The notes: generated by a model from the letters alone, not told the origin. DNA of 64,000 nt from Lysobacter sp. ISL-50 (GCF_018612875.1 NZ_JAGGRI010000015.1:1-64000); one strand, 5' to 3'; counted from the first letter of the stretch, positions 41,769-53,908 are shown. Made by a program: numbers and translations.

Positions 41769-42734
41769 TTACGGCCGGCGCGCCAGCGCCGCGTCGTCCT
41801 TGGCCTTGGGCAGCAAGTCCTGCTTGGTGACCTTCAGCAGGCCCAGGGTCAACAGCGGGCAGGCGACGAAGATCGAGGACAAGGTGCCGATGACGATGCC
41901 GAGCATCTGCGATTCGGCCATGCCGCGCAGCGAACCGCCGCCGTAGATGTACAGGGCGATCACGGTCAGGAAGGCGACGAAGGAGGTGATCACCGTGCGC
42001 GACAGGGTCTGGTTGATCGACTTGTTGAGCACGGTTTCCGGGTCGGCGCGCATCGAGCGGAAGTTCTCGCGGACGCGGTCGAACACCACGATGGTGTCGT
42101 TGATCGAGTAACCCATCACCGACAGGATGCCGGCCAGCACGGTCAGGTCGAACTCGTGGCCGCTGATGGCGAACCAGCCGGCGACCACGATCACGTCGTG
42201 CAAGGTGGTGATGATCGCGGCCACCGCGAACTTCCATTCGAAGCGGAAGGCGATGTAGATCAGGAAGCCCACGATCACGAAGATCAGCGCATACAGGCCG
42301 TTGAGGGCGAGCTCCTTGCCGACTTGCGGGCCGACGAACTCGTTGCGCAGCACCTTGCCGGTGTTGCCGCCCACGCTGACCGCCTTCATCACCGACTCGG
42401 CGGCGTGGCTGGTGGCGGCCGCGGTGCTGTCGCCTTCGCGCGGCTGCAGGCGGATCAGCAGTTCGTTGCCGGCGCCGTAGGTCTGGACCTGGGCGCTGTC
42501 GTAACCGTCGGCGGCGAGGCGGTTGCGCACCTCATCGAGATTGGCCGGCTTTTCGAGATGCACCTCGACCAGATTGCCGCCGGTGAAGTCCAGGGCGAAG
42601 TTGAAGTTGCGGGTCACCATCGCGCCGATCGCGACGAACATGATGATCGCGGCGATGACGATCGACACCCACCGCATCTTCATGAAGTTGATGTTGGCGT
42701 CGTTCGGCAGCAGGGTCAGCGGGAAAATTTTCAT
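41769..42734 (-). CDS. secF: protein translocase subunit SecF
   Basis: A 321-residue RND-type membrane protein with six helices: MRWVSIVIAAIIMFVAIGAM, a large periplasmic loop at about 45-140, and TM2-6 after it. Family motifs: DFTGGNLVEVH near 50 and SVMGYSINDTIVVFDRVREN near 205. It works with SecD and YajC at SecYEG, using the proton gradient to pull proteins out. It lies 15 nt after secD. Length is normal. Confidence 0.96.
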   Translation of the reverse strand: MKIFPLTLLPNDANINFMKMRWVSIVIAAIIMFVAIGAMVTRNFNFALDFTGGNLVEVHLEKPANLDEVRNRLAADGYDSAQVQTYGAGNELLIRLQPREGDSTAAATSHAAESVMKAVSVGGNTGKVLRNEFVGPQVGKELALNGLYALIFVIVGFLIYIAFRFEWKFAVAAIITTLHDVIVVAGWFAISGHEFDLTVLAGILSVMGYSINDTIVVFDRVRENFRSMRADPETVLNKSINQTLSRTVITSFVAFLTVIALYIYGGGSLRGMAESQMLGIVIGTLSSIFVACPLLTLGLLKVTKQDLLPKAKDDAALARRP

Positions 42735-42749
42735 GTCTGGGTTCTCCCG

Positions 42750-44612
42750 TCAGATCGCGATGGACTTGAGCTTGCGGCGGTTGCCGTAGATCAGCGTGGC
42801 GATGCCGCGCGACACGGTCACGGCGGTGAACACCGAGGTCAGGATGCCCACGATCATGGTGATCGCGAAGCCCTTGAGCGGACCGGTGCCGAACATCAGC
42901 AAGGCCAGGCCGGCGAGCAGCGCGGTCATGTTGGAGTCGAAGATGGTGCCCGAGGCCTTGTCGTAACCGGTGGCGATCGCCGACTGCGGCGGCATCCCGG
43001 CGCGCAACTCTTCTCTTATTCGTTCGTTGATGAGCACGTTGGCGTCCACCGACATGCCGACCGACAAGGCCAGGCCGGCGAAGCCGGGCAAGCTCATGGT
43101 CGCGCCGACGAAGGGCAGCGACATCACCGCGATCACCATCAGCAGGTTGAGCAGCAGGGCCAGACAGGTGATCAGGCCGAACATGCGGTAATAGATCAGG
43201 AAGAAGGTCAGCGCGAAGATGAAGGAGAACATCACCGCGGTGGTGCCGCGCTTGACGTTGTCCGCGCCCAGGCTCGGGCCGACCACGCGCTCTTCGACGA
43301 AGGTCATCGGCGCGGCCAGCGCGCCGGACTTGAGCTGCTTGGCCAGGCTGGTGGACTCTTCGCGGGTCAGGCCGGTGGTCTGGAATTCCTTGCCGAACAC
43401 GCCCTGGATGGTCGAGTTGCTGATCACGCGCTCTTCGGTGCGGGTGGTGCGCACTTCCTTGCCGTCCACGATCTGGGTGATCGGCACCTGTTCGACGTAG
43501 ACGATGCCCAGCGGCTTGCCGACGTTTTCCAGGGTGTGGTTGAGCATGCGCTGGCCGCCGATGGCGTTGAGCGTGATGCTCACCTGCGGCTGGCCGGTGC
43601 GCGAGTCGGTGCCCGGCACGGCGTTGATCAGCTGATCGCCGGAAACGAGCAGGCGCTTGGACAGCAGCACCGGCTGCTTGTTCTGGTCGTAGTAAACGCG
43701 CGCTTCCGGCGGAACGTTGTGGTCGCGCACCGCGGCCGCGGCGGCGGCGCGGTCGCCCACGCCGGCGCGGAATTCCAAGGTGGCGGTGGCGCCGATCTGG
43801 CGCTTGGCTTCGGCGGTGTCCTGCAGGCCCGGCAGCTGGATCACGATGCGGTCGGTGCCCTGGCGCTGGATCACCGGCTCGGCCACGCCGAAGGCGTTGA
43901 TGCGGTTGCGCAGGGTGGTGAGGTTCTGTTCGATCGCTTCCAGCGAGATGCGCTGCAGCTCCGACTGCGGCACTTCCAGGGTCAGGGTGCGCGCGTCGAG
44001 ATTCTGGGTCAGGGTCGGGAAGGCGATGCGCAGTTGCTTCTGCGCCTTGTCGGCGTCGGCGTTGACGGCCAGCGTGGTGACGATGGCTTCGTTGCCGCGG
44101 CGCACGACCGAGGTGTAGGGCACCGAGTTGTCGCGCAAGGTCGCGCGCACGTCTTCCACATAGGCTTCCAGGCGCTTGTCCAGCGCGGCGGCCTGATCGA
44201 CCTGCATCACGAAGTGCACGCCGCCCTGCAAGTCCAGGCCGCGCGGCATCGGCTTGGCGCCGAGCGAGGCCAGCCAGTTCGGCACGGTCGGCGCCAGGCT
44301 CAGCGCGACCACGTAGTCGCTGCCCAGTTGCGGGCGCAGCAAGTCGGAGGCCTTCGTCTGCTGATCGGTGTCGTTGAGCCGCACCATCAGGTTGCCGTCT
44401 TCGACCTTGATCGACTTGGAGGGGATCTTGGCTCCGGCCAGGATGCCGTCCACCTTCTTGGCCAGCGCCGCGTCGATCGCGGTGCCGCCGGTGCGCGCCG
44501 CGGTGATCTGCACCGACGGATCTTGCGGATAGGCGTTAGGCAGCGCGTAGATCACGCTGATGATCAGCACGACCAGAATGGCGAAGTATTTCCAGCGCGG
44601 AAAGGTCAGCAT
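42750..44612 (-). CDS. secD: protein translocase subunit SecD
   Basis: A 620-residue partner of SecF. The N-terminal helix FAILVVLIISVIYALPNAY is followed by a long periplasmic region at about 35-445. The key repeated motif GLDLQGGVHFVMQVD is near 115, and five helices with GMSVDANVLINERIREELR (about 515-533) follow. The extra N-terminal periplasmic extension is as in gammaproteobacteria. It is second in a yajC-secD-secF operon, with 58 nt to yajC. Confidence 0.96.
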   Translation of the reverse strand: MLTFPRWKYFAILVVLIISVIYALPNAYPQDPSVQITAARTGGTAIDAALAKKVDGILAGAKIPSKSIKVEDGNLMVRLNDTDQQTKASDLLRPQLGSDYVVALSLAPTVPNWLASLGAKPMPRGLDLQGGVHFVMQVDQAAALDKRLEAYVEDVRATLRDNSVPYTSVVRRGNEAIVTTLAVNADADKAQKQLRIAFPTLTQNLDARTLTLEVPQSELQRISLEAIEQNLTTLRNRINAFGVAEPVIQRQGTDRIVIQLPGLQDTAEAKRQIGATATLEFRAGVGDRAAAAAAVRDHNVPPEARVYYDQNKQPVLLSKRLLVSGDQLINAVPGTDSRTGQPQVSITLNAIGGQRMLNHTLENVGKPLGIVYVEQVPITQIVDGKEVRTTRTEERVISNSTIQGVFGKEFQTTGLTREESTSLAKQLKSGALAAPMTFVEERVVGPSLGADNVKRGTTAVMFSFIFALTFFLIYYRMFGLITCLALLLNLLMVIAVMSLPFVGATMSLPGFAGLALSVGMSVDANVLINERIREELRAGMPPQSAIATGYDKASGTIFDSNMTALLAGLALLMFGTGPLKGFAITMIVGILTSVFTAVTVSRGIATLIYGNRRKLKSIAI

Positions 44613-44670
44613 CGAGAACCCCTGCGGCGACCTCCCCGGCCGCCGCGTTTGAAGATGGCGTGGCGTCGGC

Positions 44671-45033
44671 TCAGGCCGACTTCAAGGTGCCCTTGGGCAG
44701 AACGTTGGCGATCGCGCCCTTCTGCACGCGGATGCGCACGTTGGCGGCGATTTCCACGGTGATGAAGTTTTCGCCGATATCGGTGACGGTGCCGGCGATG
44801 CCGCCGTTGGTCAGCACTTCGTCGCCCTTGGACAGCTTCTCGAGCATGCCGCGGTGTTCCTTGGCGCGCTTCATCTGCGGGCGGAAGATCAGGAAGTACA
44901 TGACGGCGATCAGCACCAGCGGCAGGACCAGGCCGCCGAAGCCGCCGCCGAAGAGGCCGCCCGGAGCCGGAGTCGGAACGCTGCCGGCGCCTTGGGCGTA
45001 AGCGGGGCTGATCAGAAGGTCGAGCAGATTCAT
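44671..45033 (-). CDS. yajC: preprotein translocase subunit YajC
   Basis: A 120-residue protein with one membrane helix (GGLVLPLVLIAVMYFLIFRP at about 29-48) followed by the YajC motif RPQMKRAKEHRGMLEKLSKGDEVLTN (given in part) and a beta domain, GGIAGTVTDIGENFITVEI. The Gly/Pro-rich N-terminus (GAGSVPTPAPGGLFGGG) is longer than in E. coli. The ATG at 45033 has AGGA upstream. First in the secDF operon. Confidence 0.94.
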   Translation of the reverse strand: MNLLDLLISPAYAQGAGSVPTPAPGGLFGGGFGGLVLPLVLIAVMYFLIFRPQMKRAKEHRGMLEKLSKGDEVLTNGGIAGTVTDIGENFITVEIAANVRIRVQKGAIANVLPKGTLKSA

Positions 45034-45337
45034 CTGAATGTCCTGAAACGAAAAATAGCCGGGGATTATGCCACGGCTGGGTTGGGGCCACGGCCGGGGC
45101 CGAAATGGGCCGCGGCGCACGCTTTCGAATGGGTTCCCCGCTGTCCGGGCGGGCCGGATGCGGTTGGTCGGCCGTTGGGGGCTGTCCGCGATTCCTGGGC
45201 CGGGCCGGGAGGGGCCGGGATCAGGAAACGGCGGGGCGGGCCCTCACCCCTGCCCTCTCCCGTGAACGGGAGAGGGGGACGGAGAGTTCGCCCGCTTACG
45301 CGGGCGAACGACTTTCTTCATGCGGGCGAACGGCTTT
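45034..45337. other. intergenic region between tgt and yajC with one repeat hairpin
   Basis: 304 nt with a GC-rich, gene-free stretch, holding a CCTCTCCCGTGAACGGGAGAGG hairpin fragment at 45254-45275 of the xanthomonad repeat type also seen near 10840, and a duplicated GCGGGCGAACGAC-like motif near 45300-45330. It might separate tgt from yajC transcription, but there is no T run after the hairpin on the minus strand. Confidence 0.55.
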
Positions 45338-47579
<2,242 letters not shown>

Positions 47580-47750
47580 GGAAACCGGAGAGATTGAGCG
47601 CGAAGCGCCGCAGCGGCCGAAGCGGTCGGAAACCGGCTAAAACCGAAGGACGCGGGCGGGACACGACGGCGACGGGCGCCGGATTCGGTCTCGGGGAAGG
47701 CGGCCATTATCCGGGTGTTGGGGTGGATCGCCAAAAGTTGTCTTGGGGCG

Positions 47751-47899
47751 TAAGAGCAAATCCCCCCTGCCCCCCTTTTTCAAAGGGGGGAACAGCAAAA
47801 GCGGGGTTCGGAGAAACTGGCGACCGTTTTGCCCCTGCGCCCCCATCAAAGCGGGTTCCCCCCTTTGAAAAAGGGGGGCCAGGGGGGATTCGCTCTTAG
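47751..47899. repeat. inverted repeat of the CCCCCTTTTTCAAAGGGGG family (copy 1)
   Basis: Two arms face each other: TAAGAGCAAATCCCCCCTGCC at 47751 (21 bases, shown short of its end) plus CCTTTTTCAAAGGGG, and CCCCTTTGAAAAAGGGG plus CCAGGGGGGATTCGCTCTTA ending at 47899. About 60 bp of looser sequence lie between. Related copies occur at 54662-54790 and 60361-60507. It sits in the 332-nt gap upstream of queA and downstream of the response regulator gene. Confidence 0.85.
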
Positions 47900-47911
47900 C
47901 TTTTGTTCTTC

Positions 47912-48514
47912 CTACAACCACCCATTCTGCCGGGCCCGCCGATACGCCTCGATCCGATTGCTGCTGTCGAGCTTGCCGATCGCCTCGGACAGATAATTGC
48001 GCACCGTGCCCTGGCTCAGATGCAGGCGCTCGCCGATCTCGGCCGTGGACAGCCCCTCGCCGGCCAGGCGCAGCACCTGCCGCTCGCGCTCGGTCAGCGG
48101 GTCTTCGTCGCTCCACGCCGCCACCGCCAGCTGCGGGTCGATCGCCCGGCCGCCGCGATGCACCTGCCGCAGCGCCTCGGCCAATTGCCCGGCCGGCGCG
48201 TCCTTGAGCAGATAACCGCGCACGCCCGCGTCCATCGCCCGGCGCAGATACCCGGCGCGGCCGAAGGTGGTGACGATCACCACCCGCGTCGGCATGCCCG
48301 AATCGCGCACCCGCATCGCCAGATCGATGCCGGTCATGCCCGGCATCTCGATATCGGTCACCACCATATCGGGCTGGATGCGTTTGACCGCCTCCCAGGC
48401 CTGCGCGCCGTCGCCGGCTTCGGCGACGACTTCGATGTCGGGTTCCAGGTTCAGCAACGCGGCCAGCGCGCCGCGCACCAGGGCCTGATCTTCAGCGAGC
48501 AACAGACGGATCAT
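47912..48514 (-). CDS. DesR-like NarL/FixJ response regulator
   Basis: A 200-residue regulator. Receiver domain at about 1-118: acidic pocket EDQ at 8-10, phospho-acceptor Asp54 in VVTDIEMPGMTG, conserved Thr in VIVTTFG and Lys104 in YLLKDAP. LuxR-type HTH at about 138-195: LTERERQVLRLAGEGLSTAEI, then LHLSQGTVRNYLSEAIGKL. The VRNYLSEAIGKL recognition region is typical of the DesR group, which often controls membrane lipid or ABC transporter genes. Its ATG overlaps the stop of the kinase gene (4 nt), forming a two-component pair. Target genes are not evident here. Confidence 0.93.
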   Translation of the reverse strand: MIRLLLAEDQALVRGALAALLNLEPDIEVVAEAGDGAQAWEAVKRIQPDMVVTDIEMPGMTGIDLAMRVRDSGMPTRVVIVTTFGRAGYLRRAMDAGVRGYLLKDAPAGQLAEALRQVHRGGRAIDPQLAVAAWSDEDPLTERERQVLRLAGEGLSTAEIGERLHLSQGTVRNYLSEAIGKLDSSNRIEAYRRARQNGWL

Positions 48515-49698
48515 GCGGTACCTCGTTCGAGCAGGGCCGGCTCGCGCGCGGCCCCGGGGAGAGTGGCGGCGGGCGCCGGCAAACGCCGCGCGGCGGCCAG
48601 CGCCTCGCGCGACACCAGCAGACTCAGGCGGGTGCCTGCGCCGTTCGGACTTTCGATTTCGAGCATGCCGCCGACCGAGCGCAGGCGTTCGCGCATGCCG
48701 GTCAGGCCGTGGCCTTCGCCGGATACGCCGCCGCGGCCGTCGTCGGCGATCAGCAGCACGATGCCGCCGCGCGCGTCCTGGGTCAGTTCGACATCGACCC
48801 GGCGCGCCCGCGCGTGACGCAGCACGTTGGTCACCGATTCGCGCAAGGCCAGCGCCAGCACCGCTTCGACGTTGAGCGGGATGTCCACCGGCGCGAGCTT
48901 GTGGTCCAGGCTGATTTCGCCGCCCAGCAGCGCCAGCCGCGCCGCCGCCAGTTCGGCCTGCAGGCCGTTGGCGCGGATGCCGGCGACGGCTTCGCGCACT
49001 TGCGTGAGCGCTTCGCGCGCGACCCGTTCGACTTCGCAGATCTGATCCTGCGCGGCGTTCTTGTCGTGTTCCAGCAAGCGCGCGGCCAACTGCGATTTGA
49101 GCACCACCACCGACAGCGTGTGGCCGAGCAGATCGTGCAGGTCGCGGCCGATGCGTTCGCGTTCGGCCAGGCTGGCCAGGCGCCGCACTTCTTCCTGGGT
49201 CAGGCGCAACTCGGCGTTGCGGCGCTCGCGCGAGCGCGCGGCCAGCACGCCGGTGAACACGATGGAGCCGACCAGCAGATGGATCATCACGCTGAACACC
49301 GGCATGCCTACCGCCGGCAGGGTCATGATCGACTCGACCCCGAAGATCGCGAACAGGCCGATCGCCAGGGCGATGCCGCGGCGCAGCGGCAGGAAGCTGG
49401 CGATCATGCCGGCGGCGAAGATCAGATAAGTGCCGCCACCGATGCCGAACGGCACCGTCGCGAATCCCACCGCCGCCACCGCCAGCACCAGCCACAGCCG
49501 CAACTTGGCGCCGCCGCGGTAGAACGCCCAGTACATCGGCAGGAACACCAGCACCGAGCAGGTCGCCAGCACGAAGATCCACCACGGCGCCGGCCAGGAA
49601 AACAGCGGGATGAAGACGAAGCTCAGATACAGCAGCGACGCCAGATGCCAACCGAGCAGGTTGTCGTGGGTGTCCAGCGGCGGTCCGGGCAGGCGCAT
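48511..49698 (-). CDS. DesK-like sensor histidine kinase (HisKA_3)
   Basis: A 395-residue inner-membrane kinase. About five or six hydrophobic helices lie at 15-165 (LLGWHLASLLYLSFVFIPLF, WWIFVLATCSVLVFLPMYW). A coiled linker (RSRERRNAELRLTQEEVRRL) leads to the HisKA_3 H-box ERERIGRDLHDLLGHTLSVV, with His about 202. The ATPase domain has an N-box ALRESVTNVLRHA and G-boxes DDGRGG and GHGLTGMRERL. The start at 49698 (MRLPGPPLDTHDNLLG) has AGGA at -11; a longer frame lacks membrane-protein character. No periplasmic sensor domain is seen, so it probably senses the membrane itself, as DesK does. Confidence 0.92.
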   Translation of the reverse strand: MRLPGPPLDTHDNLLGWHLASLLYLSFVFIPLFSWPAPWWIFVLATCSVLVFLPMYWAFYRGGAKLRLWLVLAVAAVGFATVPFGIGGGTYLIFAAGMIASFLPLRRGIALAIGLFAIFGVESIMTLPAVGMPVFSVMIHLLVGSIVFTGVLAARSRERRNAELRLTQEEVRRLASLAERERIGRDLHDLLGHTLSVVVLKSQLAARLLEHDKNAAQDQICEVERVAREALTQVREAVAGIRANGLQAELAAARLALLGGEISLDHKLAPVDIPLNVEAVLALALRESVTNVLRHARARRVDVELTQDARGGIVLLIADDGRGGVSGEGHGLTGMRERLRSVGGMLEIESPNGAGTRLSLLVSREALAAARRLPAPAATLPGAAREPALLERGTA

Positions 49699-49864
49699 GG
49701 TCGGAGTCCTGAAGTTCGATCGCGCCCCGCCGAAGCGGGCCTTGATCAATGCATGTACGGCGGGTATTGCAGCCACGTCTTCACCTGTAGGTGTGGAATC
49801 GAGGCGTGGCCCACGTGTGGATCTGAATGATTCAGGCACCCCCGTGCCACGATCGATGCGGACT

Positions 49865-51742
49865 TTAGCGGAGTTCGAAGGCCTCGATCTCGAATGAGAA
49901 CGGCCCCGGCTCACCGCTCGCGCTCAAGGCGATGGCGCGCAAACGGCTCAGATCGACATTGGGCATGCTCGCCAGCGGCACGCGTACTTGCTGCCATTGC
50001 GCGGTGTTTTGAATGATCTGCAGGCCCGGCTGGCCGCTCATGTCGGCGCCGGAGAACACCAGCAGGGTCAGGCTGCGTGCCTGCCCGCGCACGCGAAAAC
50101 TCAATTCATGCACAGCCCGCGCGTCGGCCGCGCCCAGCGGCACCGAGCCGGGAATGAACATCAGCCCGCCCCAGGGCTGCGCCGCGCCGGCCGCGATCTC
50201 GCCCTGGGCCGCGAGCGGAACCGAACCGCCCTCGCCCTGCCCGGCCAGCAGGCGCGCGCTGGACTTGCCGCCCAGGTAGGCGTCGTTGGACGCCATCCAG
50301 CTCGGCCCGGGCTTGCCGTCCTTGAACAAGGCCACCGGGCCCGGCTTGACCTGCGGCAGGCCGGCGCCGACCGCGCGCGCGATCGAATAGCCGTTCTTCC
50401 AGATCGCGCGGACGGCGCGGGTCGCGGTGATGTCGGTGGTCGGATCGCCATCGACCAGCAGCAGGTCCGCGCGCAGGCCCGGCGCGATGCGGCCGCGATC
50501 GTCGAGCTTGAAGCTGCGCGCCGGCACCGAGGTCGCCGCGCGCAGGGCTTCGACCGGGCTCAGGCCGGCGCGCACCAGCAGATCGAGTTCGTTGTGTTCG
50601 CTGGCGCCGTGCGCGGTGCCGGGGTTGCCGGCGTCGGTGCCGGCCAGCAGCGGGACGCCGGCGGCATGCAGCGCGCGCACGTTCTCCATCGAATTCCTGA
50701 GCCGGTCGGCGACGCCCGCGCCCGCCTTGAAGCCGTTGTCCAACATGGTTTTCTGCGGCGGCTGCAGCCACGGCGCCACGCGCGGATCGGCGGCGAGGCG
50801 CGCGCCTTCGCCGCTGCCGGCGACCGAAGCCATCACGGTCAGCGTCGGCACCACGAAGGCCCGGTGGCGCTTGATCTCGGCGATCAGCTTGGGATCGTCG
50901 ATGCGATCGCCGTTGACGTGAACCAGGCCGTCGGCGCCGGCATCGATCGCCAGCGCGGCCTCTTCTTCCAGCGACACATGCACCACCGCCAGGCGCTTGC
51001 GCGCATGCGCTGCCTGGATCGCCGCGCGCAGCGCCGGTTCGCTCAGCGTCGCCATGCGCGCCTTGCCGTGGGCATCGCGCGACTGCTCCAGCACCAGCTT
51101 GATGTAGTCCGAACCTTCGTCGATGCGCGCATCGACGAAGGCCTGGGCCTGGGCGGGATCGTCCAGGGTCGGGATCGCGAAACCGTATTCGGTGCCGTGG
51201 CCGCCCTTGGCCGTGACCAGGGTGCCGGCCGACCACAGATCGGCCTGCGTGGTCTTGGCGCGGCTTTCGCGTTCGCTCTTGGCCGTCGCCAGCAGATGGT
51301 GGTCGGTGAACATGTCCAGTTCGGTGGTCACGCCGAAGCGCAGCGCGTCGCCGCGGGCGTCGCCCCAACTGTGCACGTGCGAGTCGATCAGTCCCGGCAG
51401 CAGGGTCTGGCCGGCGCCGTCGAGCACCGGCACGCCGTCGGGCACCTTCACCTTCGCGCCGACCTCGGCGATCAGGCCGTCGCGCACCAGCACCGTCGCC
51501 GACGGCAGCACGCGCTCGCCGTCGAACACGCGCACCTGGCGGATCGCGAACTGCAGCGACGGCGCGCTCGCGGACGGATCGGCGGGGGCGGCGGCCGGGG
51601 CCGGCGTCTGCGCGGCGGCGGTGGGCGGCTGCGCGGCGAAGGCCGCGGCGCTGGCGAGCAGGCCCAGCAGCAGGCCGACGCTCAGCGCGGTGCGGCGCTG
51701 GGTTCGGATCTGGCCGAACCTGGCCGATGTCATCGAATGCAT
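49865..51742 (-). CDS. exported amidohydrolase with C-terminal beta-sandwich domain
   Basis: A 625-residue protein with a signal peptide (TALSVGLLLGLLASAAAFA, cleavage near 40) and a Pro/Ala-rich linker. Amidohydrolase metal motifs: LPGLIDSHVHSWGD (HxH), DYIKLVLEQS (bridging Lys), LAVVHVSLEE, DGLVHVNGD and LLAGTDAGNPGTAHG, as in imidazolonepropionase-like exported enzymes. Residues about 455-625 form a beta-rich, CIA30/galactose-binding-like domain ending ...SFEIEAFELR. Start 51742 has GGAG six to ten nt upstream; ATGs at 51754 and 51733 are alternatives. Substrate unknown; peptide or lactone hydrolysis outside the cytoplasm is likely. Stands alone. Confidence 0.87.
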   Translation of the reverse strand: MHSMTSARFGQIRTQRRTALSVGLLLGLLASAAAFAAQPPTAAAQTPAPAAAPADPSASAPSLQFAIRQVRVFDGERVLPSATVLVRDGLIAEVGAKVKVPDGVPVLDGAGQTLLPGLIDSHVHSWGDARGDALRFGVTTELDMFTDHHLLATAKSERESRAKTTQADLWSAGTLVTAKGGHGTEYGFAIPTLDDPAQAQAFVDARIDEGSDYIKLVLEQSRDAHGKARMATLSEPALRAAIQAAHARKRLAVVHVSLEEEAALAIDAGADGLVHVNGDRIDDPKLIAEIKRHRAFVVPTLTVMASVAGSGEGARLAADPRVAPWLQPPQKTMLDNGFKAGAGVADRLRNSMENVRALHAAGVPLLAGTDAGNPGTAHGASEHNELDLLVRAGLSPVEALRAATSVPARSFKLDDRGRIAPGLRADLLLVDGDPTTDITATRAVRAIWKNGYSIARAVGAGLPQVKPGPVALFKDGKPGPSWMASNDAYLGGKSSARLLAGQGEGGSVPLAAQGEIAAGAAQPWGGLMFIPGSVPLGAADARAVHELSFRVRGQARSLTLLVFSGADMSGQPGLQIIQNTAQWQQVRVPLASMPNVDLSRLRAIALSASGEPGPFSFEIEAFELR

Positions 51743-52408
51743 ACGGATCTCCATGAAAAGGTACGCCTGCGGCAGCCGTCGGTCACAGGCTGCGCTGCGG
51801 GCCGGCGCGCTCTTGCCGGCGCAGGCCTGGGAAAATGGGCTGGTATTGCGAACGACGCGGCGGCGCGCCGCCGGCGCGGCCATGCGCCGGACGCGCCGCC
51901 TTGGCGGCCGGGACGTCGCCCGGACCCGGCTGCCGCGCGGCCGCGGCGACGACGCGATGAAAGGGATGGATCGCATTCATGGCCGAACCCCACGCGCTTG
52001 CCGGAAGGTGCGGCCACTGTCGGTTTCGCGATCGTTCCGCGTCAGTGCACGAAGACATTCATCGCCGGTGACAAGCGTCACCAGCGGCACGAAACGCGGC
52101 CCGGGCGGCCCGTGCGAACCTCCGTACGCAGGGGGTTATCGGCGAACCAAGGACATGATAGACTCACATAAATCATTGAAATGAAACGAAAAATCGTCAA
52201 AAGGCTGGGGCCTTACGCAAAAATTTTGCGCGATGTTTCGGGGTTTCAACGAGTTACGCGGGGACTGCGTCCTGGTCCTCTTCGTTCGATGTGAGAGATG
52301 GCGCTTGGCAGCTTGGGGGCTGCTGCAACCGCGAGCGTCCAGCCATGAAGGCGGACCGGTCTCCCACGCAACACACGGCACGACGCCGACGACCTTCTGG
52401 AGATCGAG
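51743..52408. other. divergent intergenic region with an AT-rich promoter-like segment
   Basis: 666 nt with no supported gene. The first 400 nt are GC-rich without motifs. From about 52155 to 52250 the base composition drops sharply toward AT (ATGATAGACTCACATAAATC, ATGAAACGAAAAATCG, GCAAAAATTTTGCG). The last is a perfect GCAAAAATTTTGC palindrome at about 52217-52229. This segment, 160-250 nt before the aminotransferase start, probably holds its promoter and maybe an operator. Confidence 0.5.
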
Positions 52409-53908
52409 ATGACCAATTTGCTCAGCCAACTCGCGCCGCTGCGCGCGCACGCCGGCAAGCGCCGCACCGTCGGCCTGGACGACGACACCGTCGCCCGCTT
52501 CGCCGTCACCCATCCCGATCTGGGCGAAGCCATCGCCGCCGCCGCCGCCGAGTACGCGCTGGTGCGCGATCTGCACGCCGACCTGCTCGACCTGGACGAA
52601 GACGCGCAGATCGACGCCGTCCAGCAGGGCTACGTCAATTTCTATCCCGACGACGGCGTCAACCCGTACATCGCCCTGGCCGCGCGCGGCCCCTGGGTGA
52701 TCACCCTCAAGGGCGCGGTGCTGCACGACTCCGGCGGCTACGGCATGCTCGGCTTCGGCCACACGCCCTCGGCGGTGATCGCGGCGATGGCCAAGCCGCA
52801 GGTGATGGCCAACATCATGACTCCGTCGCTGTCGCAGCTGCGCTTCGAGCGCGCCCTGCGCGCGGCCATCGGCGTGAACCGCGACGGCTGTCCGTACGAG
52901 CGCTTCTTCTGCCTGAATTCGGGTTCCGAATCGGTCTCGCTGGCCGCGCGCATCGCCGACGTCAACAGCAAGCTGATGACCGACCCGGGCGCCAGGCACG
53001 CCGGCCGCGCGATCAAGCGCGTGGTGGTCAAGGGCAGCTTCCACGGCCGCACCGAGCGCCCGGCGCTGTACTCGGATTCCTCGCGCAAGGCCTACAGCCA
53101 GCACCTGGCCAGCTACCGCGGCGAGGATTCGGTGCTCACGGTCGAGCCGTACGACATCGACGCGCTGAAGAAAATCTTCAGCGATGCCGAAGCCAACCAC
53201 TGGTTCATCGAAGCGATGTTCCTGGAACCGGTGATGGGCGAAGGCGACCCGGGCCGCGGCGTGCCGCCGGCGTTCTATGCCGCCGCGCGCGAACTCACCC
53301 GCAACCACGGCTCGCTGCTGCTGGTCGATTCGATCCAGGCCGGCCTGCGCGCCCACGGCGTGCTGTCGATCATCGATTACCCGGGCTTCGAAGGCCTGGA
53401 CGCGCCGGACATGGAGACCTATTCCAAGGCCCTCAACGCCGGCCAGTACCCGTTGTCGGTGCTCGCCGTCGGCGATCGCGCCGCCTCGCTATACCGCAAG
53501 GGCCTGTACGGCAACACCATGACCAGCAACCCGCGCGCGCTCGACGTCGCCGTCGCCGTGCTCGAACACGTCACCCCGGAACTGCGCGCCAACATCCGCG
53601 CGCGCGGCGCCGAGGCCATCGCCAAGCTGGAGAAGCTCAAGAGCGAGCTGGGCGGCCTGATCACCAAGGTCCAGGGCACCGGCCTGCTGTTCTCGTGCGA
53701 ACTCGCCCCGCAGTTCAAGTGCTTCGGCGCCGGTTCGACGGAAGAGTGGTTGCGCGAGCGCGGCATCGGCGTGATCCACGGCGGCGTCAACTCGCTGCGT
53801 TTCACCCCGAACTTCACCATCGGCAGCGACGAGCTGGAGCTGCTGGTATCGATGGTCGGCCGCGCCCTGCGCGAAGGCCCGCGCGCGCAGCAGGCCGCGG
53901 CGGCCTGA
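52409..53908 (+). CDS. PLP-dependent class III aminotransferase, divergent
   Basis: A 499-residue PLP enzyme, fold type I. Class III features: GVLH-type ILTL strand then DSGGYGMLGFGHTP, CLNSGSESVSLAARIA (phosphate-binding), KGSFHGRTERPALYSDSS and LLVDSIQAGLRAHGVL, with Asp binding the PLP nitrogen. ETYSKALNAGQYPLSVLAVG holds the Schiff-base Lys (about 345). The usual DExQTG is DSIQAG. The N-terminal 90 residues form a helical extension. GGAG lies six nt before the ATG. Substrate is not clear; lysine- or ornithine-type donors are common in this class. It is first in a set with two small genes. Confidence 0.85.
   Translation: MTNLLSQLAPLRAHAGKRRTVGLDDDTVARFAVTHPDLGEAIAAAAAEYALVRDLHADLLDLDEDAQIDAVQQGYVNFYPDDGVNPYIALAARGPWVITLKGAVLHDSGGYGMLGFGHTPSAVIAAMAKPQVMANIMTPSLSQLRFERALRAAIGVNRDGCPYERFFCLNSGSESVSLAARIADVNSKLMTDPGARHAGRAIKRVVVKGSFHGRTERPALYSDSSRKAYSQHLASYRGEDSVLTVEPYDIDALKKIFSDAEANHWFIEAMFLEPVMGEGDPGRGVPPAFYAAARELTRNHGSLLLVDSIQAGLRAHGVLSIIDYPGFEGLDAPDMETYSKALNAGQYPLSVLAVGDRAASLYRKGLYGNTMTSNPRALDVAVAVLEHVTPELRANIRARGAEAIAKLEKLKSELGGLITKVQGTGLLFSCELAPQFKCFGAGSTEEWLRERGIGVIHGGVNSLRFTPNFTIGSDELELLVSMVGRALREGPRAQQAAAA

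Noticed and set aside
41619-44762. A 1047-residue forward open frame
   Set aside because: It is antisense to secF, secD and yajC; its sequence is His/Gln/Gly/Arg-rich low complexity.
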